A stretch of 64,000 nucleotides of DNA from Sciurus carolinensis. Its lineage: Eukaryota; Chordata; Mammalia; Rodentia; Sciuridae. Both the position numbers and the translations under genes were made by a program. The stretch lies in the NCBI RefSeq assembly GCF_902686445.1, contig NC_062223.1:42564998-42628997 (forward strand), given 5' to 3'. A model generated the notes under the pieces. That model saw nothing but the letters and a program-made list of their open reading frames with translations. It did no database searches and was not told where the DNA came from. Below are positions 34,613 through 46,618 of this stretch, in pieces. Every line of letters begins with the position of its first letter. Positions within the stretch are counted from its first letter, which is position 1.

Positions 34613-34818
34613 GCTCAGGGGGTTTTAATGTGCACCCTTGCTTGCTCCACTGGGTACATGCAGACTAAGCTCGCCTCTCACAGCACCCACTTCTGTGAGC
34701 CCTTCCCTCCTCCCAGCTCAGGGGGTTTTAATGTGCACCCTTGCTTGCTCCACTGGGTACATGCAGACTAAGCTCGCCTCTCACAGCACCCACTTCTGTG
34801 AGCCCTTCCCTCCTCCCA
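34613..34818 (+). repeat. Perfect 103-bp tandem duplication (two copies)
   Basis: Copy one is 34613-34715 and copy two 34716-34818. I find no base difference between them. The unit starts GCTCAGGGGG and ends CCCTCCTCCCA. Zero divergence implies a very recent event, an active minisatellite-like locus, or an assembly artefact. A 221-codon frame at 34638-35303 exists only because it reads through both copies, in two different frames. Confidence 0.97.
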
Positions 34819-35119
34819 TGGGTCTAAGCTGGAGAGGAAGTCTGCTTCCTGCTAGGCCAGAAGAGCAGCTTAGAAGGCAGACTCTGCTGGTAGGAATTCT
34901 CTCCCAACCCATCAACGCCGCCTGTCAGGCTCCTGTGAGTTTGCCAAGACTCAGGTCTGCTTCTTCCTCAGCTGTGAGGAATGTGGTTTCCCACAGCTCA
35001 GCATGGTTCCTGCCCACCTCGATGCATGGTGTGCACCACTCACAGGAGGTCAGTCAGGAGGAAGGGGTGGAGGAATGTTCTGTGGTCAACCTCATCCCCA
35101 TCACTGCCTCTGAAGGGCC

Positions 35120-35335
35120 TGAGCTCTGGGATCCCGAGGGCCTAGGCTGGATTCCTAGAGAGATCATTCACTTGACCTTCAGCAAGGTCAAACTCATTTT
35201 CCTTCATCTGAAAAATGAGGCCAATAATGCCTTATTCTTATCAAGGTGCTGTGCAGAAGAAAGTGGGTGCCCTGAACAAGCCTTTGCCCAGCGGGTGGCT
35301 TAAGCACATAGTAAGCCTTAGTGATAATCGTGGCT
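35120..35335 (+). mobile_element. MIR SINE
   Basis: 'aggctggattcctagagaga', 'cttgaccttcagcaaggtca', 'ccttcatctgaaaaatgagg' and, after an insertion-like segment, 'agcacatagtaagccttagt'. It accounts for most of the second half of the 221-codon frame. Confidence 0.8.
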
Positions 35336-35466
35336 GACATCTGCATTGTGGCCTAATTGTAGGTAGCATGTACTTTCTCTTCCCAGCCTTTGCCCAAGTT
35401 GCTTCTGTGTCCTTTCCCCTCATCCTCACTTGCTATTGTGAATCTGTTAAAATATTACCATACCTA

Positions 35467-35668
35467 GTTGGACACCGTGGCACATACCTGTAATTCCAGT
35501 GACTCAGGAGCCTGAGGCAGGAGGATCGTGAGTTCAAAGCCAGCCTCAGCAAAAGTGAGGCGCTAAGCAACTCAGTAAGACCCTGTCTCTAAATAAAATA
35601 CAAAATGGGGCTGGGGATGTGGCTCAGTGGTTGAGTGCCTCTGAGTTCATCCCTGGTACCAAATAAAA
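35467..35668 (+). mobile_element. B1-dID (MEN-like) SINE
   Basis: B1 half 'acctgtaattccagtgactc', 'caaagccagcctcagcaa', linker 'accctgtctctaaataaaat', ID half 'ggggctggggatgtggctca' and 'gagttcatccctggtacca'. The tail is short, and flanking 'ttacc' repeats are only a weak target-site duplication. Confidence 0.93.
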
Positions 35669-37335
35669 GTTACCTTACTGTATCTCTATTTTCAAGAATC
35701 AGATTCTGCAGTAAAGGCCCATATGAGCATTCTCAGGAGCCTCCCACGAGTCTTGCAGGCACTTTATTTCTATATGGACCATTTCTTGCTTTGCTGGCTG
35801 GAGCTGAATATCTTGTTCTGGTTTTTGTTGGCAGTAGTTATGTATTTGAGTTACTACCAGGCTGTCCTACCCCTGCTCCCGACCTCAGAACATAAACCCT
35901 GGCATCCACCATGCCTATCTGTTCTCAGAAGGTAAGGTCAGCCTTGTATGACCTGCAGGATGGAGCACAGAAGGAAGTCAATGAAAAGGCAGAATTAATG
36001 GAATCTTGAAGTGGGGGTGAACTCTTTTCAAGCAACTGTGTATGGCTCTGTCATACTCTGGTGGGTCTGAGGGTCCTGTGTTTGGAATAATGCTGTGACA
36101 AGCATCAACAAAGCCATTTTCACAAATAGGAGAACATGTTCTACCCCAAATGTTCCCCTTCCTGCAGATGCCACCCCACAACCTCAGGTGTCTATAGCCA
36201 TGGCTCTGAACTCCTTATGCCAAGTCTGTCATGGAGACTCCTGAGAATGCCCAGCCAGTCCTTTACTGCAAAATGGAGTGGTCAAATCCAAGCCATTCAG
36301 AGTTCAGCAGGTGCTAGGGAGGTGGGCAGCTTTTCCAGTATGTTCCACCTATCCCAGGGCTCCCAACATGGGCTTGGACCTCTGCTGGAGACTATTGGGT
36401 GTGCTCTGGGAGAGCCTGTGGTGGGTGGAGAGCACCCCTCAGTCCTCTGTCCTGAGGTCCCTTAGACCATTTAGCTCCCTTATCCCCAAGACCCATTTCC
36501 AGCCCCAGAAAGGGGTGCCATTCATTCTCTGTACATTGTTTAGCTTCAGCTTGGGGTCAGGGAGAGTCAGAGTCTTCTGATAGGAGACCTTGAGTCTTGT
36601 AAGCTAATTCTAGACTAAGGACGGGAAGCCTGCAACACACTCAGACCTCGTGGGCCAGGCTGGTGTCTAGCTTGCAAAGTTTCTGCTAAAATAGTGTCGA
36701 ATCCTCTCCTCCTTCTCCTCATGAGAAATGACACCCTCCCATACTTGAGCCCCAGGCCTCTCCAGTCTCGGAAGGCCGTGGGAAAAAGACGTGCACGGCA
36801 TGTCTCATTTCTGCTGTTCACTCACTGCCTACTCCAGAGCAGAACGTGATGTTTTTTGAAATCCAAAGACAGACGTGCAAAGGAAAGCCCATGACATAGG
36901 TGGCGTGTTGTCTCCCAGATGTGTGCTTTTCTGTAATTTTGGAGTGTTCTCTCAGGTGGCAGGGGAAAAGAATGCTGAACTAATATCAGGTGGGAAATGT
37001 ATAAATGGAATCTTAAAAATGTTCAGGACTGACATTTTCCACACTTGCCTCTATCACGAGGTGAATGGCAGGTCTCTGTACCACCGATGCTTCTCCAAGA
37101 GATGTTAGGTGAGACCCTGGCCCTCATGTGCCTTCTTTCGCAAAATGGTGAACCTCAGGGCAAGTCAGCATGCTGCGGGAGCCAAAGACCTGGCAGGAGC
37201 CTCAGAACTGGGCCTGAATCTGCTCCCACTGATTGGCTATGTCCTGGACCTATGTCCTCTATATTTGAGTATGAGGGAGCTAAGCAAGCCTGAGGAGTTA
37301 GGAAAGATAAAACTGGAGGGAATAAAAATACCTGA
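35669..37335. other. Unique sequence without a gene
   Basis: No exon or named repeat is supported over about 1.7 kb. Frames up to 109 codons on either strand show no domain. Confidence 0.5.
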
Positions 37336-37339
37336 CTTA

Positions 37340-37460
37340 AAATATGGACAGAGAATCCAGGCTGTGTGTCCTTGCTGGATTGCTTAACTGGGTCTTACTT
37401 TCTTCATCTGTAGAATGGGTGTAAAAATATCTATCACACATATTTGATGATAATAAATAA
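37340..37460 (+). mobile_element. MIR SINE fragment
   Basis: 'gattgcttaactgggtctta', 'ctttcttcatctgtagaatg' and 'ggtgtaaaaatatctatcac' match the MIR core. Confidence 0.75.
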
Positions 37461-37499
37461 TAAGGATACCATAACTGGTTGAACATGACTCTTGGCTGA

Positions 37500-37675
37500 A
37501 TGTTTTCTGAAGGCCTTCACTTTATGAGATTGGGACTGTGATTTTCCCCATTTTGCAGATGACAAAAGAGCTCAGAGAGGTTTAGTGACTGCCAAAGTCA
37601 CACAGCTAAGAGATGGTAGAGCAGGAACAAAACTTACATCTGATAGACTGTAAAATCTGTGTTGTCAATAGTTCA
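37500..37675 (-). mobile_element. MIR SINE
   Basis: Reversed MIR: 'ccccattttgcagatgacaa', 'gctcagagaggtttagtgac', 'cacacagctaagagatggta'. It forms a facing pair with the MIR at 37340-37460, with only 40 bp between them. Confidence 0.88.
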
Positions 37676-37679
37676 ACCA

Positions 37680-38815
37680 TTCAGGTGTGAGGATCCAGAG
37701 AAATAATGCATCTTTACTCAAAGTGCAAAAGGCATGCCCTGATGAAGTGAACGATGATGTTAGGAGGACACGAGGTGACTGGGTACCTTGACGAGAAATT
37801 GTCATTGTATTGCACGGCGAGAAAATGATTTCCTTTTCAGTTCTCTTTCAGCCTTTCTCATTATGACAGAGACAAAACCTGTTGTGTCCTTGACACTGTC
37901 CTAACAGTTTTAAAACCTCCCTTTTTAACAAAGAGCTAGCAGGAGGCAGTGGGGCAGCAGATAGCAATATTCAGCTGGTCTTCAGAAGAAAGTCCCTGCT
38001 GTCACTCATTTTCATGCCACCTTATGTTAACGGCAGGTGATACTGGCTTTTCCATTGGCCGTGGTCATGTCAGATTTTCTCTTGGAATACATGGGTTGAA
38101 GTTCAAAGCATCAGTCAGGGTCAAACTTTATCAGGAAAGGAACAACAGAAGTGGTATTCAGACATGGCGCAAATAGACAAGGCTCACATGACTGTGCAAG
38201 AAGTGGGAAAAGCCTGGGAGTAGTTTCCAGCTGATGCGCAGCACATGGTTCACACTCAGTAGAGGTCAAGGGCAGAGGAAAGGAAGGGTGCGACTTTCAC
38301 TTCCCATCTTTTGGAGAAGAAAAGAAATGAACCACTTGTAAACTAGATGAGGCAGACTTTCCCCTAACAAGTTTGTTTTGGTCTTCATTGAACCATAGAA
38401 ACTGAGTGCTGTGGACAGAGCTCAATCTCAGGGGCAGTTCCTGAAACATGAGGCTTTAGATGGGAAGCGACTTCCCCAAGGGTGTCCCAGCCAAGAGGCA
38501 CTGCAGTGTGACTATGACTTTCATTTGTTTCTGATCAAGCTCCACCATCGGTAGTCTTCCCACAACAGCAACCATACCAGAACTTATTCACTGAACTCAG
38601 CTCAGGGTCAGATCCACCAGTCCATCAACCTCCAGTACTGCACAAAGCACGGTGAGTTACAGAGTGACTCATAAAAGAAGGGAGTAAATAATTGTCTCCA
38701 AACTCTAGGAGCTGACAGAGTTCTGCTCTTTGATTTGTTCTTAGAAGATTATTATTTGGTAGGTAAGTAGCACAGGTTTATTGTAGAAGAGTCAGTTAGG
38801 AAGGTTCCCAAGGAG
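37680..38815. other. Unique sequence without a gene
   Basis: No exon is supported. A weak reversed MIR-like piece lies at about 38430-38540. Confidence 0.45.
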
Positions 38816-38819
38816 TGAG

Positions 38820-39720
38820 AAGCCATTAGTCGTTTTTATCAGGTTGTGCTGCAATAACAACCATCCCCAAATTTCAGTGACTTCTAACAATAAAAGCTTA
38901 TTTATTATGTCTGTTACATGTTGGATGGAGATCAAATGTAGATTTCTCCATGTCTCTTTCTGATGGGACCCAGGTGGGAGAAACAGCCCCTACCTGGGTG
39001 GTACCTCTCTTGTAGCAGAAGAAAAAAGAATAATGGCAGAACCATGGAAGGTTCTTAATACTTCTGCTTGGAAGTGACAAGTGTGACTTGGATTTTGTAT
39101 TGGTTTGGGTTCCAAGGAGAAGGTTCTAGAACAAGGATTCAAGCTTATGTTGCTCATTTAGGAGGATAGAAAACACTGGTGGGGATGTGAGACAGGAAAG
39201 GAGGGCAGCCAGGAGAAAGTGGATTATAAAGTTAGCTACATTCTGCAGGAGACTTGAGTTCAATCCCATTCCCCATGGGCAAATTCTGGAAAACAGGTAC
39301 ATCAGAATTATCCTCTCAGGGATCAAAGGAACTCGATATTTTCACATCCAAACCTATCAGTTATTGGTTGAAGGTTATTCCTAGAGGCTTTGATTCCGCA
39401 GAACTTATGGCCTGTGTGGACACAGGCAGAACAGCCATCTAGCTTCTAGAAAAGCCTCAAACACAGATAGACACAGCAGCTGGAAGTTGGCCTAGGATTG
39501 ATGAGGTGGAGGGATGGGGGTGAGGCACTTCATTGGCCAAAGAATCACATGGCAAAGCAAGTCTGCAGAGACAGGGAAGTGCAGTCCTCCCATCGAGCTG
39601 CAGCAAGTGCTTGAGAACAAAACCAGATTTTGCAACAGGTCCTGAGCCCTGATGTATGAAGCATAGTGAGCTCTTCAGTCGGCAGAGTGGTGGGTGATGC
39701 TTAACTGTGACCATGGCATC
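38820..39720. mobile_element. Mosaic of old LTR-like repeats, possibly nested
   Basis: 38820-39082 resembles an MLT1-class MaLR LTR ('ttatttattatgtctgttac', 'acttctgcttggaagtgaca'). A piece of the same element seems to resume near 39527 with 'cattggccaaagaatcacat'. The intervening 39083-39526 matches a different old mammalian repeat ('ggaaaggagggcagccagga', 'tagaggctttgattccgcag', 'aacttatggcctgtgtgg'). I read this as one element inside another, but boundaries and names are uncertain. Confidence 0.45.
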
Positions 39721-39729
39721 TTAATCTTG

Positions 39730-39945
39730 GCCCTGCTGGCGTTCGGAGAACTGCTGGCATTTGGACTGGATAACTCTTCACTAAATGTCCTGTGTACTCT
39801 AGGATAGTTAGGAACATCCCTGGCCTCTAGCCCACCAGATCCCTGCAGATTCCCTCCTCTCTATGTCTCATCTGTAATAACCAAAAATGTCCTCAGACAT
39901 TGCCAAGCCTTTCCCAGAGGCAAAATTACCCCCCAGAAAACTGAT
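39730..39945 (-). mobile_element. MER20 (hAT-Charlie) DNA transposon
   Basis: Interior landmarks: 'aggaacatccctggcctcta', 'gcccaccagatccctgcag', 'aaccaaaaatgtcctcagac', 'attgccaag' and 'ggcaaaattaccccccag'. About 215 bp, close to the 219-bp family length. Strand is relative to my recalled consensus. MER20 copies are known as enhancers in human endometrium, but nothing here shows activity. Confidence 0.8.
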
Positions 39946-39964
39946 GATGTACACTGTACATGCA

Positions 39965-40240
39965 TTGCTAATTCTCAAGGACTTGCAATAAACAGTAGGT
40001 GGCTGGATGGAGAAGGTGACAGCCTAATGGGAGAGAGTAGAGGACTTATAGCCTATAATGGCAAGTCACCCTGTGTTACGACAATTTCAAATAGGTTCAA
40101 ATGTGAAGAAGAAACTGTTCAGGAGTGAAAATATTAGTTCCGTTAGGGTTGGGAATGGTCAAGGAAGGCTTTACAGAGGCAGAGGTAGCTGAGAAAAGTT
40201 TTGAAGGATGAGGAGTTTTCCAGATGAGCAATACCACATG
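39965..40240 (-). mobile_element. L2 LINE fragment, minus strand
   Basis: Reversed L2 3' region: 'ggtcaaggaaggctttacag', 'agaaaagttttgaaggatga', 'ggagttttccagatgagca'. Poorly preserved on the left. Confidence 0.6.
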
Positions 40241-40734
40241 TGGAATTTAAGTGTGATCTTTGGTGATGCTCAGCATAGCTTGGGAATGCTATGTTAATTG
40301 AACTTGGATATGCTGACCTCACAGTCTTCTTATACTCAGAAAGGCCAGTTGTGGGGATGTACTTAAACTGGCTTTACCAGGTAATCAACATTGTGTACAG
40401 AACAACATCAAGGGCATTGGGGTGGTTAGAGGATTTGCCCTAATGGTGTGGATACAGCCCGGCCTCTGAGAAACCAGGAATGCCCTTGCTCTATTATGTT
40501 TAGTTCAGGGAGAAGGCCAGGTAACTCTGTGGCCTCCTTAGTATTATTTCCTGAACCATCTGCTTTGATGTTTATGACATGATGTTGCAAAAAGAATATT
40601 GGATACAGTTTCATCATTTATCTTCTCTTGCTTTAGTTACTTTACCTGTGAGACGGGGACCAGAGGACACTCTCTCTTGCCAGCTTTATAGTCTTGCTCT
40701 AACCAGACAATGAGACCATAAGCATTAACTGCAC

Positions 40735-40935
40735 ACTTGTGTGGACCTGGTCCCAGCCCTGCTCTGCCATCTGTCAGGCGTGGACTCTGACTCCCCACTT
40801 TTTTGTCTATAAAACGGGTATGATGCTTACATAAGGTTATCTTGCAGACTGAATCGTGTGAAGTCTCTTAGCCCTCAGCCCTGTGCCTGGTACACACAGA
40901 GGAATAGATGCCTGTGTATTGTTACCATGGCAACA
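40735..40935 (+). mobile_element. MIR SINE
   Basis: 'cagccctgctctgccatctg', 'ttttgtctataaaacgggta', 'cttgcagactgaatcgtgtg' and 'ccctgtgcctggtacacac' cover most of the MIR. Confidence 0.82.
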
Positions 40936-40952
40936 TAGCTTGTATGCACAAT

Positions 40953-41120
40953 AGTAGCTGACTTCTCTCGAATGCTTATGCCTGTATTAATCTGTATTAA
41001 TCTATGACTGCAGGAGGCATTATAGTTCTGTGCATTTTACATATGAAGAAACTGAGGCACGGAGGCGTCTGATCTCTTGCCTGCTGTGCACCACTAGTGG
41101 GTGATACTCCGACTCCCACT
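40953..41120 (-). mobile_element. MIR SINE
   Basis: Reversed MIR: 'gtgcattttacatatgaaga', 'aactgaggcacggaggcgt'. It contains a small tandem 'ctgtattaat' duplication at about 40982-41001. It faces the preceding MIR at a distance of 17 bp. Confidence 0.8.
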
Positions 41121-41124
41121 GAGT

Positions 41125-42600
41125 GTCCCAGTGAGTCATTACTTTGCTGGATTGTGTGGTACCCAGTGTTTCCCCAAAAACTCTGAAATAAATAAAAATC
41201 AAGGGCTTAGTTAGAGAGTACTAAAGCTGGTGTGGCCACTCCTGGGTAAATGAGCTTTTCTTGTCATGGACTGAAGGCCCTTAATACATTCACTGAATAT
41301 TAATGAGCAGGGATATATGTTTAACTACAGTATCTCAGCTGGTCCCAAACTGACCCCTTCCAGAAATGTCTGTGAGAGCAATACAAAGGGAAACCTCCAG
41401 TTGCTTACCTCTTCCTGCACCCCCAGCCCTGTCCTGTACCCCACTACTGAAATAAAACTGAAGCGGTTGTTTGCCGGTGTCTGGACACCACCTCCAGAAC
41501 AATGAGGAATTTGTCTTCTGTTTTTGTGGCGAGACACATATGGTTTTCTTTGGGCTGCAGGAGGCAGCTTCTGTTCCAAGAGCTGCCTTAAATGTCACCT
41601 TCATACTCAGAGTGGCAGTGATGAAAAGCAGGGTCCCCTGGCCGAGGGGTACCTCCTCCTGCCCGTTCTCCTGCCTGTGCAGGGACCTCTTCCTGTCCGG
41701 CCTCTGATACTTGGTAAGCTCTCACCTTGGACAACCTCTCCTTGCTAGGAACAGAAAGTACAGCTGAGCGTGCCATGGTCCTGGCCCGCCTGGTGCAGCT
41801 GGGTGTCCCTGCCTCTCACTGGGCCTCCAGAGAGAAGGAATTGTGGATAACAGGTAGAAACGCCCACTCCTGCTCAAACTGCACCTGCTCACACGAGGAC
41901 AATAGGGGGCGGTGCTGAGTCGCCCCTTTCTTTGTCTTATTCCTGGCCACAGTTCTTGTCAGTCACATGTCTCTGGGGCAAGTGACTCTCTCTCCCTGCC
42001 TTATTTTGGGCAGAGGGTTGCAGGAAGGATTCAGCGAAGCGCCTGATAGACAGGAGGTGCTCTTGCCTCAGTTCTTCTGTTTGTCATCTCCAGATGGAGT
42101 CAGATGTGTTGGAGAGTCCCTGGAGAACCTGCCTCCTGCAAGTCCACAGCTTGACGGGCTCTTAGGTACCCTCTGGATCTGAATCCCAAATGCATTTGAG
42201 GCCCCTCTGACGAGCTCCCTGTTTCACAGAAGAGGATCCTCTGGCAACCCAAAAGAGGCGCATGCAGTGGCTTCACTCTCCTTTGCTGTGTCCTGGACTC
42301 CAGGCTCTCTGCCACCCCCATCCTTCCTTGCTGCCAGGCAGCAGCTTGCTGTGGCCTCCTACTCAGATGTCCAAGGTCTGGAGCAACCCAGCACTGTCTG
42401 CTGGGAATGTTAATGCTGCTCAGCCTGAGCTCCGCTGAGGTTGACTGATTGATCGAATGGCTGTTTTCTCTACATAATACCCCAAAATGGTTTGACTCAC
42501 TGTGCCTTGCCTGGCACCTGCACTTGCCACCTTTTCTCATTCATTCCCACTATCCCCTTCTCTAGAGAGACAGCAGACACCTCTAGTGAGAGGTTAGGTG
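41125..42600. other. GC-moderate unique sequence without a gene
   Basis: No exon is supported. A possible donor-like 'ttggtaagct' near 41710 has no convincing frame before it. A two-mismatch CTCF-like 14-mer lies at 41899-41912 on the plus strand. Confidence 0.45.
41899..41912 (+). promoter_or_regulatory. Weak CTCF-like motif
   Basis: ACAATAGGGGGCGG matches 12 of 14 positions of the CTCF core consensus, missing positions 1 and 4. Same orientation as the strong site at 7701-7714. Confidence 0.3.
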
Positions 42601-42604
42601 TGTC

Positions 42605-42832
42605 ATGGTTTGGTGCACAGGGTCAGCAGTCAGACTCTGAGGGTCTGCTATTGACCTACTGTGTGAACTTGGGCAAGTTGCTTGACTTCTCTGTGCCTTC
42701 TCCTTGTCTACAACTGGGGATAATAGTATGCCTACTTTATAAAGTTGTTGAAAGATTTAAACAAGCCAGATACACATAAAGCACTTAGAATATGCCTGGC
42801 ATGTATTTCCAGTGAAGGTTAGCTGGTATCAA
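42605..42832 (+). mobile_element. MIR SINE, near full length
   Basis: 'cagtcagactctgagggtct', 'ctgtgtgaacttgggcaagt', 'gcttgacttctctgtgcctt', 'ataaagcacttagaatatgc' and 'gcctggcatgtatttccag'. One of the best-preserved MIRs here. Confidence 0.93.
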
Positions 42833-43049
42833 TATCCTGAAGTGTCAGCAAAACAGGAAGTAGATATCATAATTAGAACTTGAATGTTGTTAAAGCTGCC
42901 AAGGAGACATGAGACCAGAAAATCCAGTTTGCTGTGGAATTGCATTGATTCCAACAGGAATTTTAATAGCAAAATTGCTTGGAGGACATTAAGGGCTTGT
43001 AAGGCAATGGTTATTTTTCCCAAGAAATATTAATGTAATAAATAAATGC

Positions 43050-43300
43050 TGATGATGAGAATAATAGCATGTGTTGCACACCATGCTCCAGGTACTTTTC
43101 CGTATATTGACTGATTTAATTTTTACAACACTTGCATGCCTTGCTATAAAATCATAAGCATCCCTTTTATAATGAGGTATTTAAGTTCATAGTTGTTAAG
43201 CTGTCTGCCTAAGGTCACACAGCTCATGAGTGGTGGAAGTAGGATGGAATCTCAGATGGAGCTCCAAGAGATGCCCACTGCATGCTGCACTACACCTCAT
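43050..43300 (-). mobile_element. MIR SINE, near full length
   Basis: Reversed MIR: 'ccatgctccaggtacttttc', 'ttttataatgaggtatttaa', 'aaggtcacacagctcatgag', 'tggtggaagtaggatggaat'. It faces the MIR at 42605-42832 at 217 bp. Confidence 0.9.
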
Positions 43301-46300
43301 TTTGGCATATTTATTTAAAGCTGCAACTAGGAACCGACTTTAATACAATCCTTTCTCAGGTACAGGTTCTCCTATGGAAGTTTCTGATTGGTACTGAAAT
43401 GGGTCACAGGGGGACCAGAGATAACTTGTAGAAAGAGCCACAAAGATAGCAAGAACTGAAGCAGGTCAGGTCTTCAGGCAAAGCCTGCACTGTGGGGGTT
43501 CCACTTTCAGTCACCTGCAAAATATCTCTGACATTTGCAGTCTAGGATGGGTGATGGTTCCTGTGTTCCCTGCCCTCTTCCCTGTCATCACCCGTCCTGA
43601 TTGAGTCCTGAGCTCTATTCTCTGTGCTAACTGTGTTCAGATTCATACTTCTACAGGGCAGCCTGAATCTTAGCAGTTTTTGACAAAAGCCTTTAATTAT
43701 TCATCTCTATCCAAAGAGTAAAGCCAACTCTGTACTTCACCCCACTAACCCTTCTCTCAGCCTGAAAGGTTGTCACAATATGGAGTATCTGATGCCTGGC
43801 AAGGGATAGGGGAAACGTAGAAGAGGAAGCAATGACGAGGCTTCTGCAGAAGCTAAGGAGGCAACCCCTTGCCATGTTAAGGAGCTTGGTCTTTATATGG
43901 CAGATACTGCTTCATTAAACCCATAACATGTATATTGTGCAAAAGTAAACCAAGCAATAGAAAATGGGCTATGAGTCCCAGTAACCTTGGGTATTGCTTG
44001 GCTAAACTAAGTTGACGGAGTTTCTTCACCGTAGGCTTCTCAGAACCTTTCATGTACTGGTGCACATTATCTCCAAGGGCGAGAGGTGCTTTCCAATCTT
44101 ATTTGACACCCTTCAGTTTTAGGTCCAGGAGCTCTTTGTGGGATTAGTCATCTGAAGGACTCATTCTTCGAGATGATGCTGTGATCCATGGAAGACGTTG
44201 AAGGTGACACAAGCCTGGTGTCCAAATCTGTCTGGAAGCAAGTGGGACATTCATTTTACATTTAATTAGATGACAAAACAGAGGTCCTTCAACAACATCC
44301 ATGGATAATTAAGCTAGAATTTCAGCACAGAAGATCAGAAGCTGGAGCATCTCTGGGTCTTAACAGGAGTTGGTTCCTTTTATTTATGCTGGGATTATAA
44401 ATTAAAGACTTTATAAATTAAAGACCATAGTGAGTCTATGGTAGGGCTGAATGTCAAAGAGCAAGGCTTCTAGGGATTATATGGTTAATGATCAAGGTGG
44501 CTGGAAGGACAGGGTTAGAGAAAAGACGGCAGGTGCCACAGGAAGATCTTCTGGCAGCAGAGCAGCTGAATCCGGGACTTTGCACTGAGCTGCTCAGATA
44601 TTGAGTGGAAATTCACAAAACCTGGGAAGGAAACAGCCCTGTTTCTTGCTCAAGGAGAGGAGAGGGACATCAAAGTCCAGAATGATCCTGATGAGGTCTT
44701 TTTCTCCCATAATTACACAATGTTCAAACAAACCCTGAGCAACCTTGGGATCTGAAGCCAAATATCAACCATCAGTAGGACAGTTTGTGATTTTTTTTTT
44801 TTTTTTTTTGACATCAGAACACTGGCTGGGTAAACTTTAGAGCACCTGACAGGTTTCCCCGGGGTACGAAGGGACAGTGATGGAAGACAGCATTCATTCC
44901 AGCACTCTGGGGCCAGCGCATTCCTAGGGCTGCAAGAATGAGGTCAGGAGTCTTGGGTGGGCGGGGATGGGCCGTGAGGAGTGAGGAGAAGGGAGGAAGC
45001 GCTTTGCATTCTTGGAGAAAGAGGAGACAGGACCAGGTGGGAAGGACGGGCAGAGGTTACTATCAGACCACCGTGAGAGTCTATGTGGCATGTGGCAAAT
45101 CACTTGGTTTTTCCCAGATCTGAGTGATCTGAGCTTCCATCAATAGCAGTTCTTCCTTAGGAATGTAGAGAATCAGAGAAAGAAGGAGTGAAGGTTTGGA
45201 GGCACCATCTGTTTGTGCTTCTGTAGACGATTGGCTTCTGATCTGGGGATGGAATACAAAATGCATAGGTCCCTGGACCCGGTGCCTGACCATGAGCCAG
45301 GCACAGGGTACCTTCTGAGTGGAATGTGTGATCTTCATCTTTCCACCTGGAATTTCCCCTCTTTAAGTGACTGCTTAAATGATGTATTAAGATGTCTAGT
45401 GGTAGATTAGAAAAAGCTACATGCTTTACCAAAACCGTCACCCATGGTTGTATCTCATACAACTTAAGCAACCAGAGGTGTGTGAGGCCATCCTTAATCC
45501 AATTCTCATCCTTAATGAGAATGTTTTCTGCACTGAGCTACAAGTTCTTTCTGGAGATGGAAAGGTTAGCATCTTCATCAGTTGCTGCTGAAGAAATGGG
45601 TGCAGATAAAAACTCATGAATTTCAGATGTGCTCCATGCCTGTTGTGTAATGGCTGTGTTTCCACTTATAAAACAAGGTAAAATGAATGACTTAATATTT
45701 TGTCAACTAGTTATCCCTGTTGCAAAGCTCTTCAGACCAAATATTTAAAGCAAAAGTATAAATGATATCACACTATTCCTATACATGGTGTGGTGGGGAA
45801 ACCAGCAAGCTTGGTTTTGATGGTGGAAAAGGTATTTGTATTTTCTAGTATCACTAAATCCATAAGGTCGAATGTTATCCTCAGGATCCTTTAAATATTT
45901 CTCAGAGTGTAGGTATAAAAAGTCCATCGGCTTCCTCTTTCCTTTAAGTTACTCTTCAGATTTCTCTTCCTTCTCCTCCATAGTTGGAAAAAGAAAATGG
46001 CCTCAATCATTCAGTCCTTCAACCAAATCTATTGAATGTATGCTAGGTTCTGGGCATAATCTGAGGATTTACCAGAATTGGGTCAGTGGTCAAGTATTCC
46101 ATATTTTACATGTTGGCTTCCATTTTCAGAAGTAAAATAAGATGATAAACAAAAATGTTATCAATGAGGAAGAATGCGCTGGTAGCAATGACTTGGGAAA
46201 CTAAAAAGCACAGAGTATGGACAAGCTGGACTCTGGACCAGGACTTTCAGTAGTAGCTTGATCCTGTGGGTGATGTGAAGTTGTGAAAAATCTAATGTTC

Positions 46301-46425
46301 CCTTTTTAACAACAATATAAAGGACTTGTTTAACTTATATTTTGTCTATTTAAAACAGATTCCTGATTTGTTCAGTTTCATTTTTTTAAGAAAAGAATAT
46401 TAATTCTATGATTATCAAAGTTTTA
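43301..46425. other. Unique sequence without a gene
   Basis: About 3.1 kb without a supported exon. It holds a small tandem 'ttataaattaaagac' duplication at about 44393-44424, a poly-T at 44791-44809, and a short reversed L2 end at about 46008-46060. The frames seen are short and overlapping. Confidence 0.5.
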
Positions 46426-46429
46426 TATG

Positions 46430-46608
46430 CTCATTTCAGAGAATTATTAACATATACAGAAGTGTAAATCAGGGGGAAAATCAATTGCAATTCCTTCAAC
46501 CAGAGGTAACCATGGTTAATATATAGGTGCCTCTCCTTCTCATTATAGTATACAACAATATGTATTTGGGATCGTCTTATGTAGCTTTAGTCCCATATAT
46601 GATTTTTA
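46430..46608 (+). mobile_element. L1ME-like LINE, left part, split by a retrocopy
   Basis: L1ME region with 'caaccagaggtaaccatggt' and 'cattatagtatacaacaata'. It is interrupted at the GGCTGCTTCC target site (46609-46618). Confidence 0.65.
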
Positions 46609-46618
46609 GGCTGCTTCC

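Noticed and set aside
34638..35303. 221-codon plus-strand reading frame, the longest in the window
   Set aside because: The first part reads both copies of a perfect 103-bp tandem duplication in two different frames, and the second part is a MIR SINE. No domain or splice context.
41471..41748. Possible exon ending at a 'ttggtaagct' donor-like site
   Set aside because: The frame open before the donor is not open across a plausible acceptor-to-donor interval, and the alternative frame has no recognisable protein.
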